64,000 bases of DNA from the NCBI GenBank assembly GCA_021018815.1, contig JAITYX010000002.1, positions 9,145,001-9,209,000 on the forward strand, read 5' to 3'. The first letter of the stretch is position 1. The number at the start of each line of letters is the position of its first letter. The notes beneath the pieces were generated by a model. The model was not told where the DNA came from. It ran no database searches and saw only the letters and a program-made list of their open reading frames with translations. Origin of the DNA: Talinum fruticosum. Lineage: Eukaryota; Streptophyta; Magnoliopsida; Caryophyllales; Talinaceae. Shown here piece after piece: positions 23,587-36,092 of the stretch. The position numbers were made by a program, and so were the translations under genes.

Positions 23587-25182
23587 ACTCGAACTCCAAA
23601 GCTGAAATTTCAAGCAATAAATAAAAATAAAATTGAGGGAGAAATTATTTTGATGTGAAACTGAAAGAGGGAGGAAAATATAAATTTATTTATAGTAAAA
23701 TTAAATAAATAAAGAGGATGAATTTTTTCCATGTAGTCTGCCAAAAGTAAGGTGGCTGTTACAACGGTCATCAATTCTCAAACTTCTTCTCTTGTCACAC
23801 TAATTATGAGTTACAAAGGGAAAAAATAAATTATATTAGAATTAATTATTTAAACTCCTATATGGAGTAGTTTTCTTTTTTACTATTTTCAATTATTATT
23901 ACTGATATATATGGTTATTTCATTTTGTAACTTTTTTTACCATTTTCAAATATTATTAATGAAGAGTTCATGATTGATTGGGTTTTAAATTTGCATTATT
24001 TTCTTTTTGGTTTTTGAATTTTCGTTTAATTGAAATCAAACTAATCGTTGACTCGTAAGCGTTAGAGGCTCAGGACTTTTGGTCGCCAATTTTCGAGATT
24101 CAAAGCTAAGATTTTATTTAAGGAGAATAAATGTTAAATACTAATATTTTTACAGTGAGAAAAATAGGAAATGGCTTTTCCATAGTATTACAGTATTTGG
24201 GTAGAATCTTAGAGTTTTCTACACTGATTATCTCCATTGACAAGACTCAAACTCGATACTTTTTTTTAAAATCCAAATAAGTGTTAAATATTAATATCTT
24301 TTATTGTTAGAAAAATATGGAATAACTTTTCCATAATTTTGCAGTATACAATAAATTTATTTTCAAGGGTTTTGTGAACTTTTTTTCTTTTTTCACTAAT
24401 AAATTTCTACAAAAAAAAAAATATTTGCCTCAGAATTCCTTTTTGTTTTATAGATTTGCCAAAGATTTCGATTTGTGAAATTAATTTTTAAAATAGTCTC
24501 TAAAAAAGAAAAATATATATAAATCAAGTAGCTCCTTGTTATGCTGGTAATGTCTGGTAACTTAACGATTATATTCAGCAAATTCATGCTTGTTTGTTGT
24601 CTTAATTTTTTTTTTATAATAGATGATAAATTTTTAAAAAATATTATACTTTTAGAATTTTATGTCTATATTTCAATCGATCAACGACTCAAAAATACAC
24701 CCTTTATTCCATATCTATGTAAAAAATTAATTTAATTATTAGGCTCATAATACAATACTATTAAAATTTTCTTTTTCAAAAAATCATTAATATTTTTAAT
24801 GTTTGCAAATTAGCATAATAATATGAGTTACACTGAATATTACTTTTCACATATTTTGAAATTTAACTGGAAATATCAGAAAAGAGGGCGAGAGAGCGTA
24901 GAAAACATCTAATCTAAAATTAAAACTTTTTTTAAGGGAAAATAGAGTTTAGTTTATAAATACAATATCCATAAATAAATAATTAGAGATTGGAAGTAAA
25001 CCCGTAACCAAACATACTCTGTCCTTGAGGGAAGAACCCTAACGAGATGATGGATAACTAAGTTTCCATCTCTTAACATGTGCTTAGAAACAAGATGTAA
25101 AAAAAAGTACTAGAAAAAACGACCCGTCTAGAACTAAATTAAAATTACTACGGAAAAAAGTTAACCTAGAGAACGAGAGAGA

Positions 25183-25213
<31 letters not shown>

Positions 25214-25858
25214 GTGACCTGGTATTGGTATTGGATGCAACAAACATACCAGCAGCTGGCCTCCATTGGACAGCAAGGCACCTCAATTGTCTATGTGTTG
25301 TGAGAGTTTTTGTTTCATTTACTTAATTACATTTTTCCACAACAAATTAAATGGTGTCTTATAATTACCACCCTTTTATTAATACGAGGAGAAATAATAT
25401 TATAATTAATAATAATTAATATGATAAAATGAAAGGTCATATATCCATCATTCATCCCTTTATTATTCACCCATCTTCATCATTCAGGAGACTATATTTG
25501 TTTTTATTACTCCTCCTAATTTTCCTTCCCTTTTTAACTTCACTTCTTTGCTAAAATGTTCTACTTATTTAAGTAATAATAACTTACCTTCTCCTATAAT
25601 TCTTATATTCTAGACATTTATGGTTTACACCGCCTAAAAAAAATAATTATATGAGGCAACTTCATTTCTTTTTAGATAATGAGGTAATTAAAATACGAGT
25701 TAATTTTACTTGTTCTAATGAATGAACTTTTCATTTGCTAGATCAGTACGTTTGGGGGCATTAGAACGGAAAAAGATGATGATCGATATAGTGACTTAGC
25801 ACTTGTTTCCCATATCTTCACTCATCTAAACTCTTGAAGATATGAACTATACGAAATA
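23587..25858. other. AT-rich spacer, HPt promoter side
   Basis: No gene supported. Contains the upstream region of the minus-strand HPt gene and a (GA)n microsatellite at about 25173-25214. The open frame on the minus strand over that microsatellite is low-complexity and rejected. Confidence 0.5.
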
Positions 25859-26128
25859 TCCGGTTTAGTACCTTCAAAACTTGTAAACCCTTGCTCATAA
25901 TATTATGACCGCTACTCATGCGTCCCGTGTCCAGGCAACCTTCTTATGTGGTCGGAATGGGGGCATGACTTTGAGGGGTTCTCCTATGTGTCCATTGTCC
26001 CCTTCTACGTACGTGACATGTTCAAACTCCGGTCTATTGATGTCAATATCGAGGAGGAGACTGGTTGGGTTGAGGCCGGAGCCACCCTTGGTGGAGTGTA
26101 CTATGCCATTGCTAAGAATAGTAGAATT
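25859..26128 (+). pseudogene. BBE-like oxidase relic
   Basis: A short fragment matching the FAD-binding half of the neighbouring BBE-like genes. Recognizable in shifting frames: the KPLL region, CGRN, then GHDFEGFSYVSIVPF, RSIDVNIEEE and EAGATLGGVYYAIAK. The segment between the CGR motif and the GG of the RSGGH site is deleted, stops interrupt the first part, and the rest of the gene (C-terminal substrate domain) is absent. It lies about 4.7 kb upstream of the first full copy. Confidence 0.8.
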
Positions 26129-28757
26129 TTGTTGACTCGTATCTAAAAGCCATGAAAGTTATGACAATTGAAACAAACATAAACGGGTTCCTTTTAGATT
26201 TAGCGTGGAAATTAAACCCTTTAAGAACTCTTTGACGGCTTTTTGACTTTGACAAATTTTCATTCTTCGTAATTTTATGGGATCGGCTATTGATCTATGC
26301 CAATATGGGTGGAATTTTGCATTCATGCTGGAATCGACTATTTTCTTTTTTCCATCTTCATCGTTTTCTAGAATAAACCATGAGTATAAATTTGTATGAG
26401 CATTTTAAATGAAATTGTCTAACTCTTTTATGTATTAGACTCTTATATAAATCCAAATACCTAACACCTTTTTTTCTGCCTTGAATTTTCTCATATAAAA
26501 TAATTTCATATAAAATTAACTCAACAAAGAAAGACAAGGAAAAGATGGATTCATAAACCCCCCTCTTTTTGTTCTACAATTTTATATAAATTGAAGACCA
26601 TATTATCAACTATAAACAAATATTCTAATTATAAAAAATATTCCAATATTTTGAAATAATTAATTAATATACTTCTTTCCTCTCCTCCAAACTTGACTAA
26701 ACATCTACTCATTTACATCCAAAATAAATAGTACGCAAAACACACAAGCAATATAATTTACGTAATATATATAAAAAAAAGGTTAAAACAACGCAAAAAA
26801 TACACCGACTTGATAATTATTACAAGTCCTAATGTTTGTACACGTGCATGTATGGAAAATTCAAAATTTACAAGTTACATAATTATGGTTACATATAGTA
26901 TGTGCATATACAAGCTAAAACTCGTTTTTTTCATTTTTTTATGGAGCGGAGTCTCTGTTGACTGTATTCAAGTTTTTGATCAATAAGACCGATTCTATCG
27001 TTAATGACTTAATTGGAAAATTGCAAAGTGATTAGAAGATAATTAAGTTTATTGAATTGATGGCGATTGCTATAGTCTAATTATTTTCAGTATCGATAAG
27101 CAATGAGGTAGACATAATAATATTTTGTACGTAATTTGACCAAATTATAAATCAATAAAATACAGCGGACAAAACAAGGATACCTTGCGACCCCCTCAAC
27201 TACTAGAAGTTGACGATAACATTTAACTGTAGATGAACTCGGCCAAAACACACTTTTAAATATTATGATATTTTTTGTAATAGATTTTTGTTTCTCTTTT
27301 TATTTGTTAAGTTAATCTTTTTTTTTGTCGTGATTTATGGACTGGAGATTAATGTATAAGTTTTGAAACTTATAATGGTCACTTCATGGCTTTTATGTTT
27401 TTATTTATTTTATATGACCCTGTTCGGTAAAATGAGTTGTTTGAGTTACGTATAATTATTTTTGTAGCGTATATTAGGTAGCGAGATAGTGGTTAAATTT
27501 TCATTGTTCATGAATAAGTGTTCAATTGAGTGATTGAATGAATGTGTTTAGTAAATTTAATGGTTGGATTAGCTGATTATTATAATTGACATAAAAGGAT
27601 ATAAATAATTTTTTAAATATAAATTATTGAAGAGATATTTTTGTCCAAGAAAAACATAAAACACTACTTGAAATACTACCTTAGCAAATACTAATATTTG
27701 GTTGGTTAGAGTTTTGACGTGGTCAAAATATTAAATGTTACTCTAAACATTGTTATCGAACAGGACCTACATTGAGTTACAATGATTTGTAAAGGGAGAT
27801 TAAATATATCTATGTTTTTAATATAATTTCATAAGACTATTTAGTAACACAATAATACTAATCCGTTGTATATCTTAAATCAAAGTCATGCTCAATTCGT
27901 TCACCCAAAAAAAAAAAAAAAAAAAAAAGAAAGTCATGCTTAGTTCCATGGTTGGCGCCGCGCCATTCAAATTGGGTCGTGTATTGTTTATGAAAATAAT
28001 CCATAAGTTTTCATATGGGGACAAAAATATCCTTTTTCTATCACCTCATATGAAATTAATCTCTCATGTATTTGAAGATATTATGATTAAAAAAAATTAG
28101 ATATGATACTATTCATTACTATTGTTTGTAATTTTCATAATCCGTATTTTTTTTATCGATAAACAGCCCACCTTCCGAATCTCTTATTTTAAGGAAGTTC
28201 GAAGGTTTATTAGATTAGGGGAATGAAGGGTGTCAAAACCTAACCAATTTCCCCACACGATTTCCTCACATAAGAAAATTGAACCGAGGGAGGCAGGCTT
28301 CCATAATTTATATTATTATTATAATGATAATAATACGAATAATCTCACTTATAAATTCTCTCTTAAGATGTTTTTATCAGTCAACATATGTTATGAATGA
28401 TTAATAAATTACAAATATATTTAACATACCAACATTTGTGACGAATATAAATATATAATGAGCTTTTTATTTTGTTTTCTTTTTTGATTTGGGTAAATTC
28501 CCTACATCTCCTACTCTTTAAAAAAAATGAAGGGAAATACTTACTCATATAGTCATATGAACTTCCATTTATTACTCCTTGATGCCTAATTTTTCAACCA
28601 ACAATTGATAATACACTGCAATTAACATTATTATTAATTTAGTTATTTTAATTTATTTTTATTGCAGTCTTAATCCTCTATTTTATTGAAATCGAATTAT
28701 TATTAGTACGCAAACATTAAAATTTGCTACGTAACATATTTTCTTCTTTTATAACAA
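26129..28757. other. AT-rich spacer with MITE and poly(A) tract
   Basis: No gene supported. Holds a hAT-like MITE candidate (27419-27764) and a 22-base A tract (27907-27928). Short open frames here are unremarkable. Confidence 0.5.
27419..27764. mobile_element. Candidate MITE (hAT-like or Harbinger-like)
   Basis: Left end CCTGTTCGGTAAAATG and right end, reverse complemented, CCTGTTCGATAACAATG form imperfect inverted repeats about 346 bp apart. The body has no coding potential. No clear target-site duplication could be fixed, so the superfamily is uncertain. Confidence 0.45.
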
Positions 28758-28923
28758 CACTACAAAAAAAGCTAAAATGGGTTTTTCGACGGAATTTGCT
28801 AAATTTTGACAGGTTTTTCAACGGTATTTGCCAAATTCCAACAGGTTAAAACCCGTCGGCATTCCCGACGAATTCTTACCCGTCGAAAGACGTCCGTAGC
28901 TATTTTTGTATTTTTTTGTATTG
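28758..28923. mobile_element. Miniature CACTA element
   Basis: A 166-bp element starts CACTACAAAAAAA and ends TTTTTTTGTATTG, one mismatch from the reverse of the CACTAC terminus. It has direct CAA repeats on both sides (28755-28757 and 28924-28926), the 3-bp duplication expected for CACTA elements. Inside are subterminal repeats around TTCGACGG, TTCAACGG and GACGGG motifs in both orientations. Confidence 0.75.
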
Positions 28924-28926
28924 CAA

Positions 28927-30765
28927 GTATCCAAACCGACCTATGGCACAGCCCATTAGTTTACAATCACTCTATTATTTTGGGTGTTTTTGGACGCTAT
29001 TTGTGATGTCATGTTATCTATAGCAGTCCGTAAACTGAGGTATTATATATTTGTTATAAATAAAAAAATTTCTCTAGCATTAAAAAATTTTTTGTCAAGT
29101 CATAATTGGATAAACATGTTGAACCGATTATTATTTTTATTTTATTATTGCTAAATTATAATTTTTGGTAAAGCAATTAGGTAGAGCGCAGATGGAGAAA
29201 GCTTGAATGGGCTTACTTCATAATCTGATCTTGCACGTCATTAATTAACACATGAAAAATGATTATTAATTACTATTTTTGTAGGTTAGAACATGAAAAA
29301 TTGCTACTCTAAATTGTTGCAAACTTTTCTTGCCTTTTCATGTCATTTTCAAGGTAGCATCTAAATTCTGCCAAGTCCTAATATTGATATGATTAACCTA
29401 AACCTTTAAAAATCATGTGCTTGTTATTTATGAACTTATCTCAAAAATTACAATTTTAAATTTTACGAGTGTATTTCTAAAGGTGAGACGTATAACAATG
29501 TATCCCGAATGTACATGGATCATAAAGTGTATTTATTCATGGACCACGTACTTAATAATTTGCACATCTCTTCACTTAATTTGCTCAATGTACATTAATT
29601 ACTACTACTAGCATAGGGTTAGTCTGGTACCACATAAGCATATAACGACGAAATAACCATACGAACTTATATTTTGCTTTATATATTACTCGACATCGTA
29701 TGTGGGCAATAATCAAAGGAACACCAATCTTTCTTATCTCGCGTCCGACTGTGAAATTGTTTGCAATTTGAGTCACATCAATTTCAAAAAGAATAACAAG
29801 CAAACAAAACGAGATGACGGGATTATGTGTTAATATGAAGATAATTGAAGGATTAGCCCTTGCATGAAGCAACTGTTTTTTTTTTTTTAAAAAAAGAAAA
29901 GGAAGAAGTAAGGATGATGACCACTAGCCAAATAGATATTAACTATAGCAACGGTCAACTTGAATAGCCATTTAAAAAGTAGATTACCGAAGCTAATAAG
30001 AAAAGATATTGCATGGACAAACAATTTTAAAAAATAAAAGTAGCAAATGATTTGACCCAAAAAGGGGAAAAATAATGAGAAATATATGTTTTGCGATTTG
30101 ACCCAAAAAAATTAAAAAAATAATGATTTGACCCTAAAAAGGGAAAAATGAGCTGAAACTTAAAGGAAAAATTACTGACAAGAACAACAAAAAGAAGTAG
30201 GTTTTATTTAGTTCTTTTTTTTTTTTTGGGAAAAAGTAAATATATTCTTCACTATTTTTTCTTTTTTCGAATTTTTGGTGGTCATATATTCTTTTATCTA
30301 TACAAAAATTAAAATTCCTGACTAAAATCACTTTATATATTAATTGCGAATAATTTAAGTAGTTTAATTTAGACTACCTAAAAAGGACTAATTGAAACAA
30401 AAAAAAGAAAACATTACTCAACTTTTTTTAAAGCATTATTACTCAACCAAGAGTAATGTGAAACATGGCCTTTTTTGGGGGGGTCAAAATGTCAAGCTTG
30501 AATTTTTATGATGAAGAAAATCAATATGCCCCCATAGTTTAAAAAATTATAAAAAAATGAATTCAAGCAATATGATTGTGTTAATTTGAACCTCCTGAAC
30601 TTGGGAGGTCAAATATTTGTGCAACTTTTCTTCTTTTCATTCATAGTCAAAATGTGGGAAAAAAATAATTAAATTTCAAAGTAGTTCCCCATACTTTTCT
30701 AATTCTCATTGTTATTTTTACATATGAATGAGGATTAGCCGAATAATTATGTGCATGCAATTTAT
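28927..30765. other. Spacer and promoter of BBE-like gene 1
   Basis: No gene supported. The last ~300 bp (from about 30470) are similar to the upstream region of BBE-like gene 2. Confidence 0.5.
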
Positions 30766-30773
30766 TATAAATA
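30766..30773 (+). promoter_or_regulatory. TATA box of BBE-like gene 1
   Basis: TATAAATA about 70 bp upstream of the ATG at 30837. The block from about 30671 (AAATTTCAAAGTAGTTCCCC) is shared with the promoter of gene 2. Confidence 0.6.
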
Positions 30774-30836
30774 CCCATAAAACGATCCTCCAAATTTTGT
30801 ACTAAAACATTTATATTCATGCAAAATACAATTAAG

Positions 30837-32447
30837 ATGAGAACACCCATCTTTGCTCTTCTTTCCTTGCTTGCCATTGCCATTGTTTTGTTGCCAAATT
30901 TTCCAAAGGCAACGGCAAGTCACGATGAGAATTCCGTCCAAGAACGCTTGATTCAATGCTTAATTAACCGGTCTGTCGCTTCTCATCCAATATCTTCGCT
31001 AATTTACACACCAGAAAACTCGTCTTTCTCACCTGTCTTAGAGTCTTATGTACGAAATCTCCGCTTTAATACCTCCACAACTCGTAAACCCTTGCTCATT
31101 GTGACTGCCACCGATGTGTCCCATGTCCAGGCTGCGATCCTATGTGGCCGGGACCTGGGTATAGAGATGAAGGTCCGTAGTGGGGGCATGACTACGAGGG
31201 TCTGTCCTATGTGTCCATTGTTCCCTTTTTCATGGTCGACATGTTCAACCTTCGGTCTGTTGATGTCAACATCGAGGAGGAGACTGCTTGGGTTCAGGCC
31301 GGAGCCACCCTTGGTGAGGTCTACTATGCCATTGCTAACAAGAGCAGCACTCATGCTTTTCCTGCCGGGGTGTGTCCAACAGTTGGGGCTGGAGGCCACA
31401 TCACTGGCGGAGGGTATGGGAATTTGATGAGGAAGTATGGACTTACAGTAGATAACGTCATTGATGCTGTAATTGTGGATGTCAATGGTAACATCCTGGA
31501 TCGAAAAGCCATGGGGAGGATCTCTTTTGGGCCATTCGAGGAGGGGGTGGCTCGAGCTTTTGTGCCATCATATCCTATAAAATCAACCTTGTTCGAGTCC
31601 CTGAAACTGTGACGGTTTTTAGAGTCTCAAGGACACTGGACCAAAATCTAACCGATCTTGTAGACCAGTACCAACGCGTGGCTCCAAACTTGGACCATGA
31701 TGCCTTTATCAGGCTAACCTTAGATGTCACAAACTCAAGCCAAACTGGAGGTCTAACCACTAGGGCAACATTCAGATGTTTGTTTCTAGGGGACTCCGAA
31801 TCCCTCCTCTCTTTGCTACACAAGAATTTCCCCTTACTAGGTCTCCAAAAGTCAGACTGTCTCGAGATGAGTTGGATCGAATCCGTCGTTTTCTACTATG
31901 ACCTTCCTAATGGCACCCGGATTGATGCACTGTTAGATAGGCAACCTCCAAGCGTGACTTACCTCAAAAGGAAGTCAGATTACTTGAAGGAGCCAATTCC
32001 AAGACATGGCTTAGAGGGTTTATGGAGAAAGATGATTGAACTCCAAACACCCCAGCTCACCTTCAACCCATACGGAGGGCGGATGGCTGAGATACCAGCC
32101 ACCGCAACCCCATTCCCACACCGAGCAGGGCACCTGTACAAGCTCCAATACGCGACAAACTGGAACGAAGGGGGAGCGAGAGAGCAAAGCATTACATCGA
32201 TTTGACGAGGAAGCTCCACACGTACATGACTCCCTTTGTGTCGAAGAACCCTAGGGAGGCATTCCTCAACTACAGGGACCTTGACTTGGGCATTAATCAC
32301 CAAGGCTCAAAGAGCTATGCTGAGGGGAGGAGATATGGGATCCCGTACTTCAAGGATAACTTTGATAGGTTGGTGAGGATCAAAACCAAGGTTGATCCAC
32401 TCAACTTCTTCAGAAATGAGCAAAGTATTCCAACTCTTCCACACTAG
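30837..32447 (+). CDS. BBE-like FAD-linked oxidase 1 (three apparent frameshifts)
   Basis: Secreted berberine-bridge-enzyme-like flavoprotein; such enzymes oxidize alkaloids, sugars, oligosaccharides or monolignols with bicovalently bound FAD. The substrate here is unknown. It is intronless. The start at 30837 fits the signal peptide seen in paralogs (MRTPIFALLSLL). In order: SSLIYTPENSSF, the FAD_binding_4 domain (KPLLIVTATDVSHVQAAI, RSGG-His site, [38 protein letters not shown] with the FAD-linking Cys), substrate domain, and the BBE C-terminus (FNPYGG, NYRDLDLGIN, FFRNEQSIP). Reading needs three frame corrections, each a missing base at a run: G5 31182-31186 (just before the FAD-linking His), G4 31513-31516 and G5 32170-32174. 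With them the protein is 537 residues, the normal length. I infer sequence error more than decay; a true pseudogene is not excluded. Confidence 0.85.
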
Positions 32448-34417
32448 ATATATATGCTTCTCTTTGCCTTTGGGGAGAAAATTATTTTCCAACTCGAATT
32501 TATTTATTTCTCTTCGCAAAAATCCTCACAAAAAAGGGTTTCCAATATGAGAAATTGATAAATTCGAGTTGAATTTTTTTCTTCTACTGGAATTAATAAT
32601 GTATAGAATTTTAAAAATTGTGGTGTTTAATTTGTTTGCGTCTGATGACAACCATATAAGAAAAGATGTTGTATAACATATTTTATTTGTGTAAAAACGT
32701 CACTGTATTCATTTGTAATATTAAAAATTTATGAATAAAATTGGTGAATTTAATACTTTATTTTATTTCATCTAATTTATGTTTTGCTTAATTTCTTGTT
32801 TATCGTAGTCTTTTATATGTTTAATCCCTTAGGTAAATGTGTGTGTATTTTGTCGTCATATATATTTACCTTTTGCCTTGTTTTTATGGACTTGTTAATG
32901 TAATAGGGCAATTATAAATGTCTTGTAGAAGGACATTTTTTTCTGTGTGTTTTTCTAGTCTAAATTAATATATAATATAATTAAAAATGATCGTCAAATT
33001 TAATTACAATTAATTATTAATTGTGAAATTTTAGTATTCATCAGCTATGCTGATCGGTACAAATGACACCTTAATCTAAATCAACAATACATTTAAGAAA
33101 TATTTATACACGTAATTTTATAATCACGAAAAAATATAGGTAAAAGAGTAATTATACCTAATCTATAAGTGGTAAGACTCTTCCACTATTTGATCTTTTA
33201 ATTTAATACTATGTAATAATATAATTTTTTTTTCGTTGGGAGAGGATTGGGGGTACTATTATGATTGAACAATGACAAAAAAACCTTAATTTTTTTCAAG
33301 CGTCACATCAATTACTAAATAATTTATTATATTATTGTAGGTAATTATTACTATTAAAAAATATTTTTTTATGGGGCAAAATACAAGTACTCTAACAAAT
33401 TGTGACCCAAAAAGGAAAAAGAAAAAGGCTTTCGAAGTATACCCAAACCTAGGATTAGGTGAAAACTGAAAACCTAAATCAGGGGGAAATTACTTGTTAT
33501 CTTCGAAGAAAAATTGAAAAAACACTAGCCATATATTTATTGGTAGATTAATTGATAATAATTTTGTAGCTTAAAACGCAACGAGAAGCGAAAAAGAAAT
33601 TAATTACAGTATTTGTTTCTGAAATCACTCGATTATTTTAATAAAAAATATTATTGTATTAATCACAATCCTCTACACTCAAATAAAATCACAAAAAAAA
33701 ACAAAATAACTTTTCAATCCTAAAAACTTATTGCAATTCTTCTAAAGACTAAACAATAAGACAATTATCTTTTTTATTGATATCATTTTATTTAATTTGG
33801 TAATCTTAGACTATCTAAAAATAACTTTGTCTATTTGTTTGTTATTTTTAGTTTAGCTAGAATGTTTAACTAGTCGTTATCTGATCTTTTGTTTGAATAT
33901 TACTATGATCTTCAGCTTGTATTATTCTTTTGGGTCTGTACACTCAACTACTTAATTTTTTATTTTTTAAAAAAGAATAAATTTACTCTTTACAAACATT
34001 AACATTTTTTGGGGGGACGGTATTTTTGAATATTATTGTAATCTTCAACTCGTATTAGTCTTTTGAATCTATACACCCAACTACTTAATTTTTTTTTAAA
34101 AAAGAATAAATTTACTCTTTACAAGCATTAACAGTTTGTTTTTTTTGGGGGGTAATTGAAAACGTCAAGCTTGAACTTTTGTTCATCACAAGTAAATAAG
34201 AGGGTCCCATAAAAAAAAAAATCATCAATTAGAACCTTCCTAAACTTGGTAGGATCAAACATATTCATGCAACGTGTAAACCCTTTTTTTTTCTTTTTCT
34301 TTTTTTTTACCTTTGATTTAATGGTGGTGGAAAAAAATAAAATTTCAAAGTAGTTCCCCACACTTCTCTAATCCTTGTTGGACAATATTAACAAAATGAT
34401 TAAGGTCATGTAATTAC
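32448..34417. other. Spacer between BBE-like genes 1 and 2
   Basis: No gene supported. Contains a tandem duplication of about 130 bp (about 33894-34015 and 34027-34138) and the duplicated promoter block of gene 2. Confidence 0.55.
33894..34138 (+). repeat. Tandem duplication, period about 133 bp
   Basis: Two units begin GAATATTACTATGATCTTC and GAATATTATTGTAATCTTC and share CAACTACTTAATTTTT and AAAGAATAAATTTACTC. They lie upstream of BBE-like gene 2. Confidence 0.75.
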
Positions 34418-34423
34418 TATAAG
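34418..34423 (+). promoter_or_regulatory. Probable TATA element of BBE-like gene 2
   Basis: TATAAG about 60 bp upstream of the ATG at 34479, at the same place as the better TATAAATA of gene 1. Confidence 0.4.
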
Positions 34424-34478
34424 TACTCACATAAGATCCCCCAAATTTGCAGTAATCCAAGCTCGTACGTACACAAAG

Positions 34479-36092
34479 ATGAGAGCTCTAATCTTTCCAC
34501 TTCTTTCCTTGCTACTTGTAGTTTTGCTGCTTAATCTTCCAATTAGGGCAAAAGCTGTAGTTTCAAGCCATGAGAATTCCAAACAAGAAGGCTTGATTCA
34601 ATGCCTAGTTAACCGCTCTGTCGATTCTCATCCAATATCTTCGCTCATTTACACACCAGAAAACTCGTCTTACTCATTTGTGTTACAGTCTCAGATACGG
34701 AATCTCCGGTTTAATACCTCCACAACTCGTAAGCCCTTGCTCATCGTGACTGCCACCCATGTGTCCCATGTGCAGGCCGCGATCCTGTGTGCCCAGGACT
34801 GGGGCATAGAGATGAAAATCCGGAGCAGGGGCCATGATTTTGAGGGTCTTTCCTATGTGTCCATGGTTCCCTTTTTCATGGTTGATATGTTCAACTTCCG
34901 GTCAGTTGATGTCAATGTCGAGGAGGAGACTGCTTGGGTTCAGACCGGAGCCACCCTCGGTGAGCTCTACTATGCTATTGCTAACAAGAGTAGAACGCTT
35001 GCGTTTCCTGGTGGGTCTTGTCCAACAGTTGGTGCTGGGGGTCACATCTCTGGGGGAGGGTACGGGACTTTAATGAGGAAATATGGACTTGCTGTTGACA
35101 ATCTTATTGACGCCGAAATTGTAGATGTCAATGGTAAGATCCTTGATCGAAAGGCCATGGGGAGGACCTTTTTGGGCCTTTCGAGGAGGGGGCGGCGCTA
35201 GCTTTTGGTTCATCATATCTTACAAAATCAAACTTGTTCGGGTCCCTGAAATTGTAACAGTTTTCAGGGTCTCAAGGACGCTAGACCAGAACCTAACCGA
35301 CCTTATGGACCAGTACCAACATGTAGCTCCAAACTTGGACCCCAATGCGTACATTAGGCTAACCCTGGATGCTACAAATTCAAGCAAGACAAGGGGTCTA
35401 ACCATCAGTGCAATATTTAGATGCGTGTTCTTAGGGGACACCCAAACCCTCCTCAACTTGGTAAAGAAGAATTTCCCCTATTGGCTCTCCAAAAGTCAGA
35501 CTGCCTCGAGGTGAGTTGGATCGAATCCGTCCTCTTCTATTATGACTTCCCTAATGACACCCCACTTGAAACGCTATTGAATAGGCAACCTGTAACTTTA
35601 ACTGCTTTTAAAAGAAAGTCAGATTACGTAAAGAAGCCAATTCCAAGATATGGATTGGAGGGTTTATGGAAAAAGATGGTTGAACTTGAAACACCCCAGC
35701 TCAAGTTTAACCCTTATGGAGGGCAGATGGCTGAGATACCAGCCACCGCGACCCCATTCCCACACCGAGAAGGGAACCTATTCATGCTTCAATACGCGAC
35801 AAATTGGAACGAAGGAGGGCGCGAGAGAGCAAAGTATTACATCGATTTGACGAGGAGGCTTCACACATACATGACTCCCTTTGTGTCAAAGAACCCTAGG
35901 GAGGCATTCTTCAACTACAGGGACCTTGACTTGGGAATCAATCACCAAGGCTCAAAGAGCTACGTTGAAGGGAGGAGGTATGGGGTCAAGTATTTCAAGG
36001 ATAACTTTTATAGGTTGGTGAGGGTCAAAACTAAGGTTGATCCAACAAACTTCTTTAGGAATGAGCAAAGTATTCCTACTCTTCCACACTAG
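34479..36092 (+). CDS. BBE-like FAD-linked oxidase 2 (three apparent frameshifts)
   Basis: Tandem paralog of gene 1, intronless, with a signal peptide (MRALIFPLLSLLLVV). The FAD domain shows KPLLIVTATHVSHVQAAIL, then RSRGHDFEGLSYVS. The His FAD linkage is present, but the usual RSGG is RSRG, a Gly to Arg change beside the flavin. GSCPTVGAGGHISGGGYG keeps the Cys linkage. The C-terminal part has FNPYGG, NYRDLDLGIN and FFRNEQSIPTLPH. Frame losses, each one base: G4 at 35159-35162 (family MGED), T5 at about 35169-35173 (family LFW) and C4T at 35475-35480. Corrected length is 538 residues. Gene 3 lies tail-to-tail downstream. Probably intact in the real genome. The Arg substitution is not at a homopolymer and may be genuine, so its activity deserves doubt. 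Confidence 0.85.

Noticed and set aside
25084..25281. Minus-strand frame with a Ser-Leu repeat
   Set aside because: Low-complexity translation of a (GA)n microsatellite.
30647..32303. Long open frames on the minus strand opposite BBE-like gene 1 (and similar ones opposite genes 2-4)
   Set aside because: They mirror the coding frame of well-recognized genes and contain no family motifs of their own.
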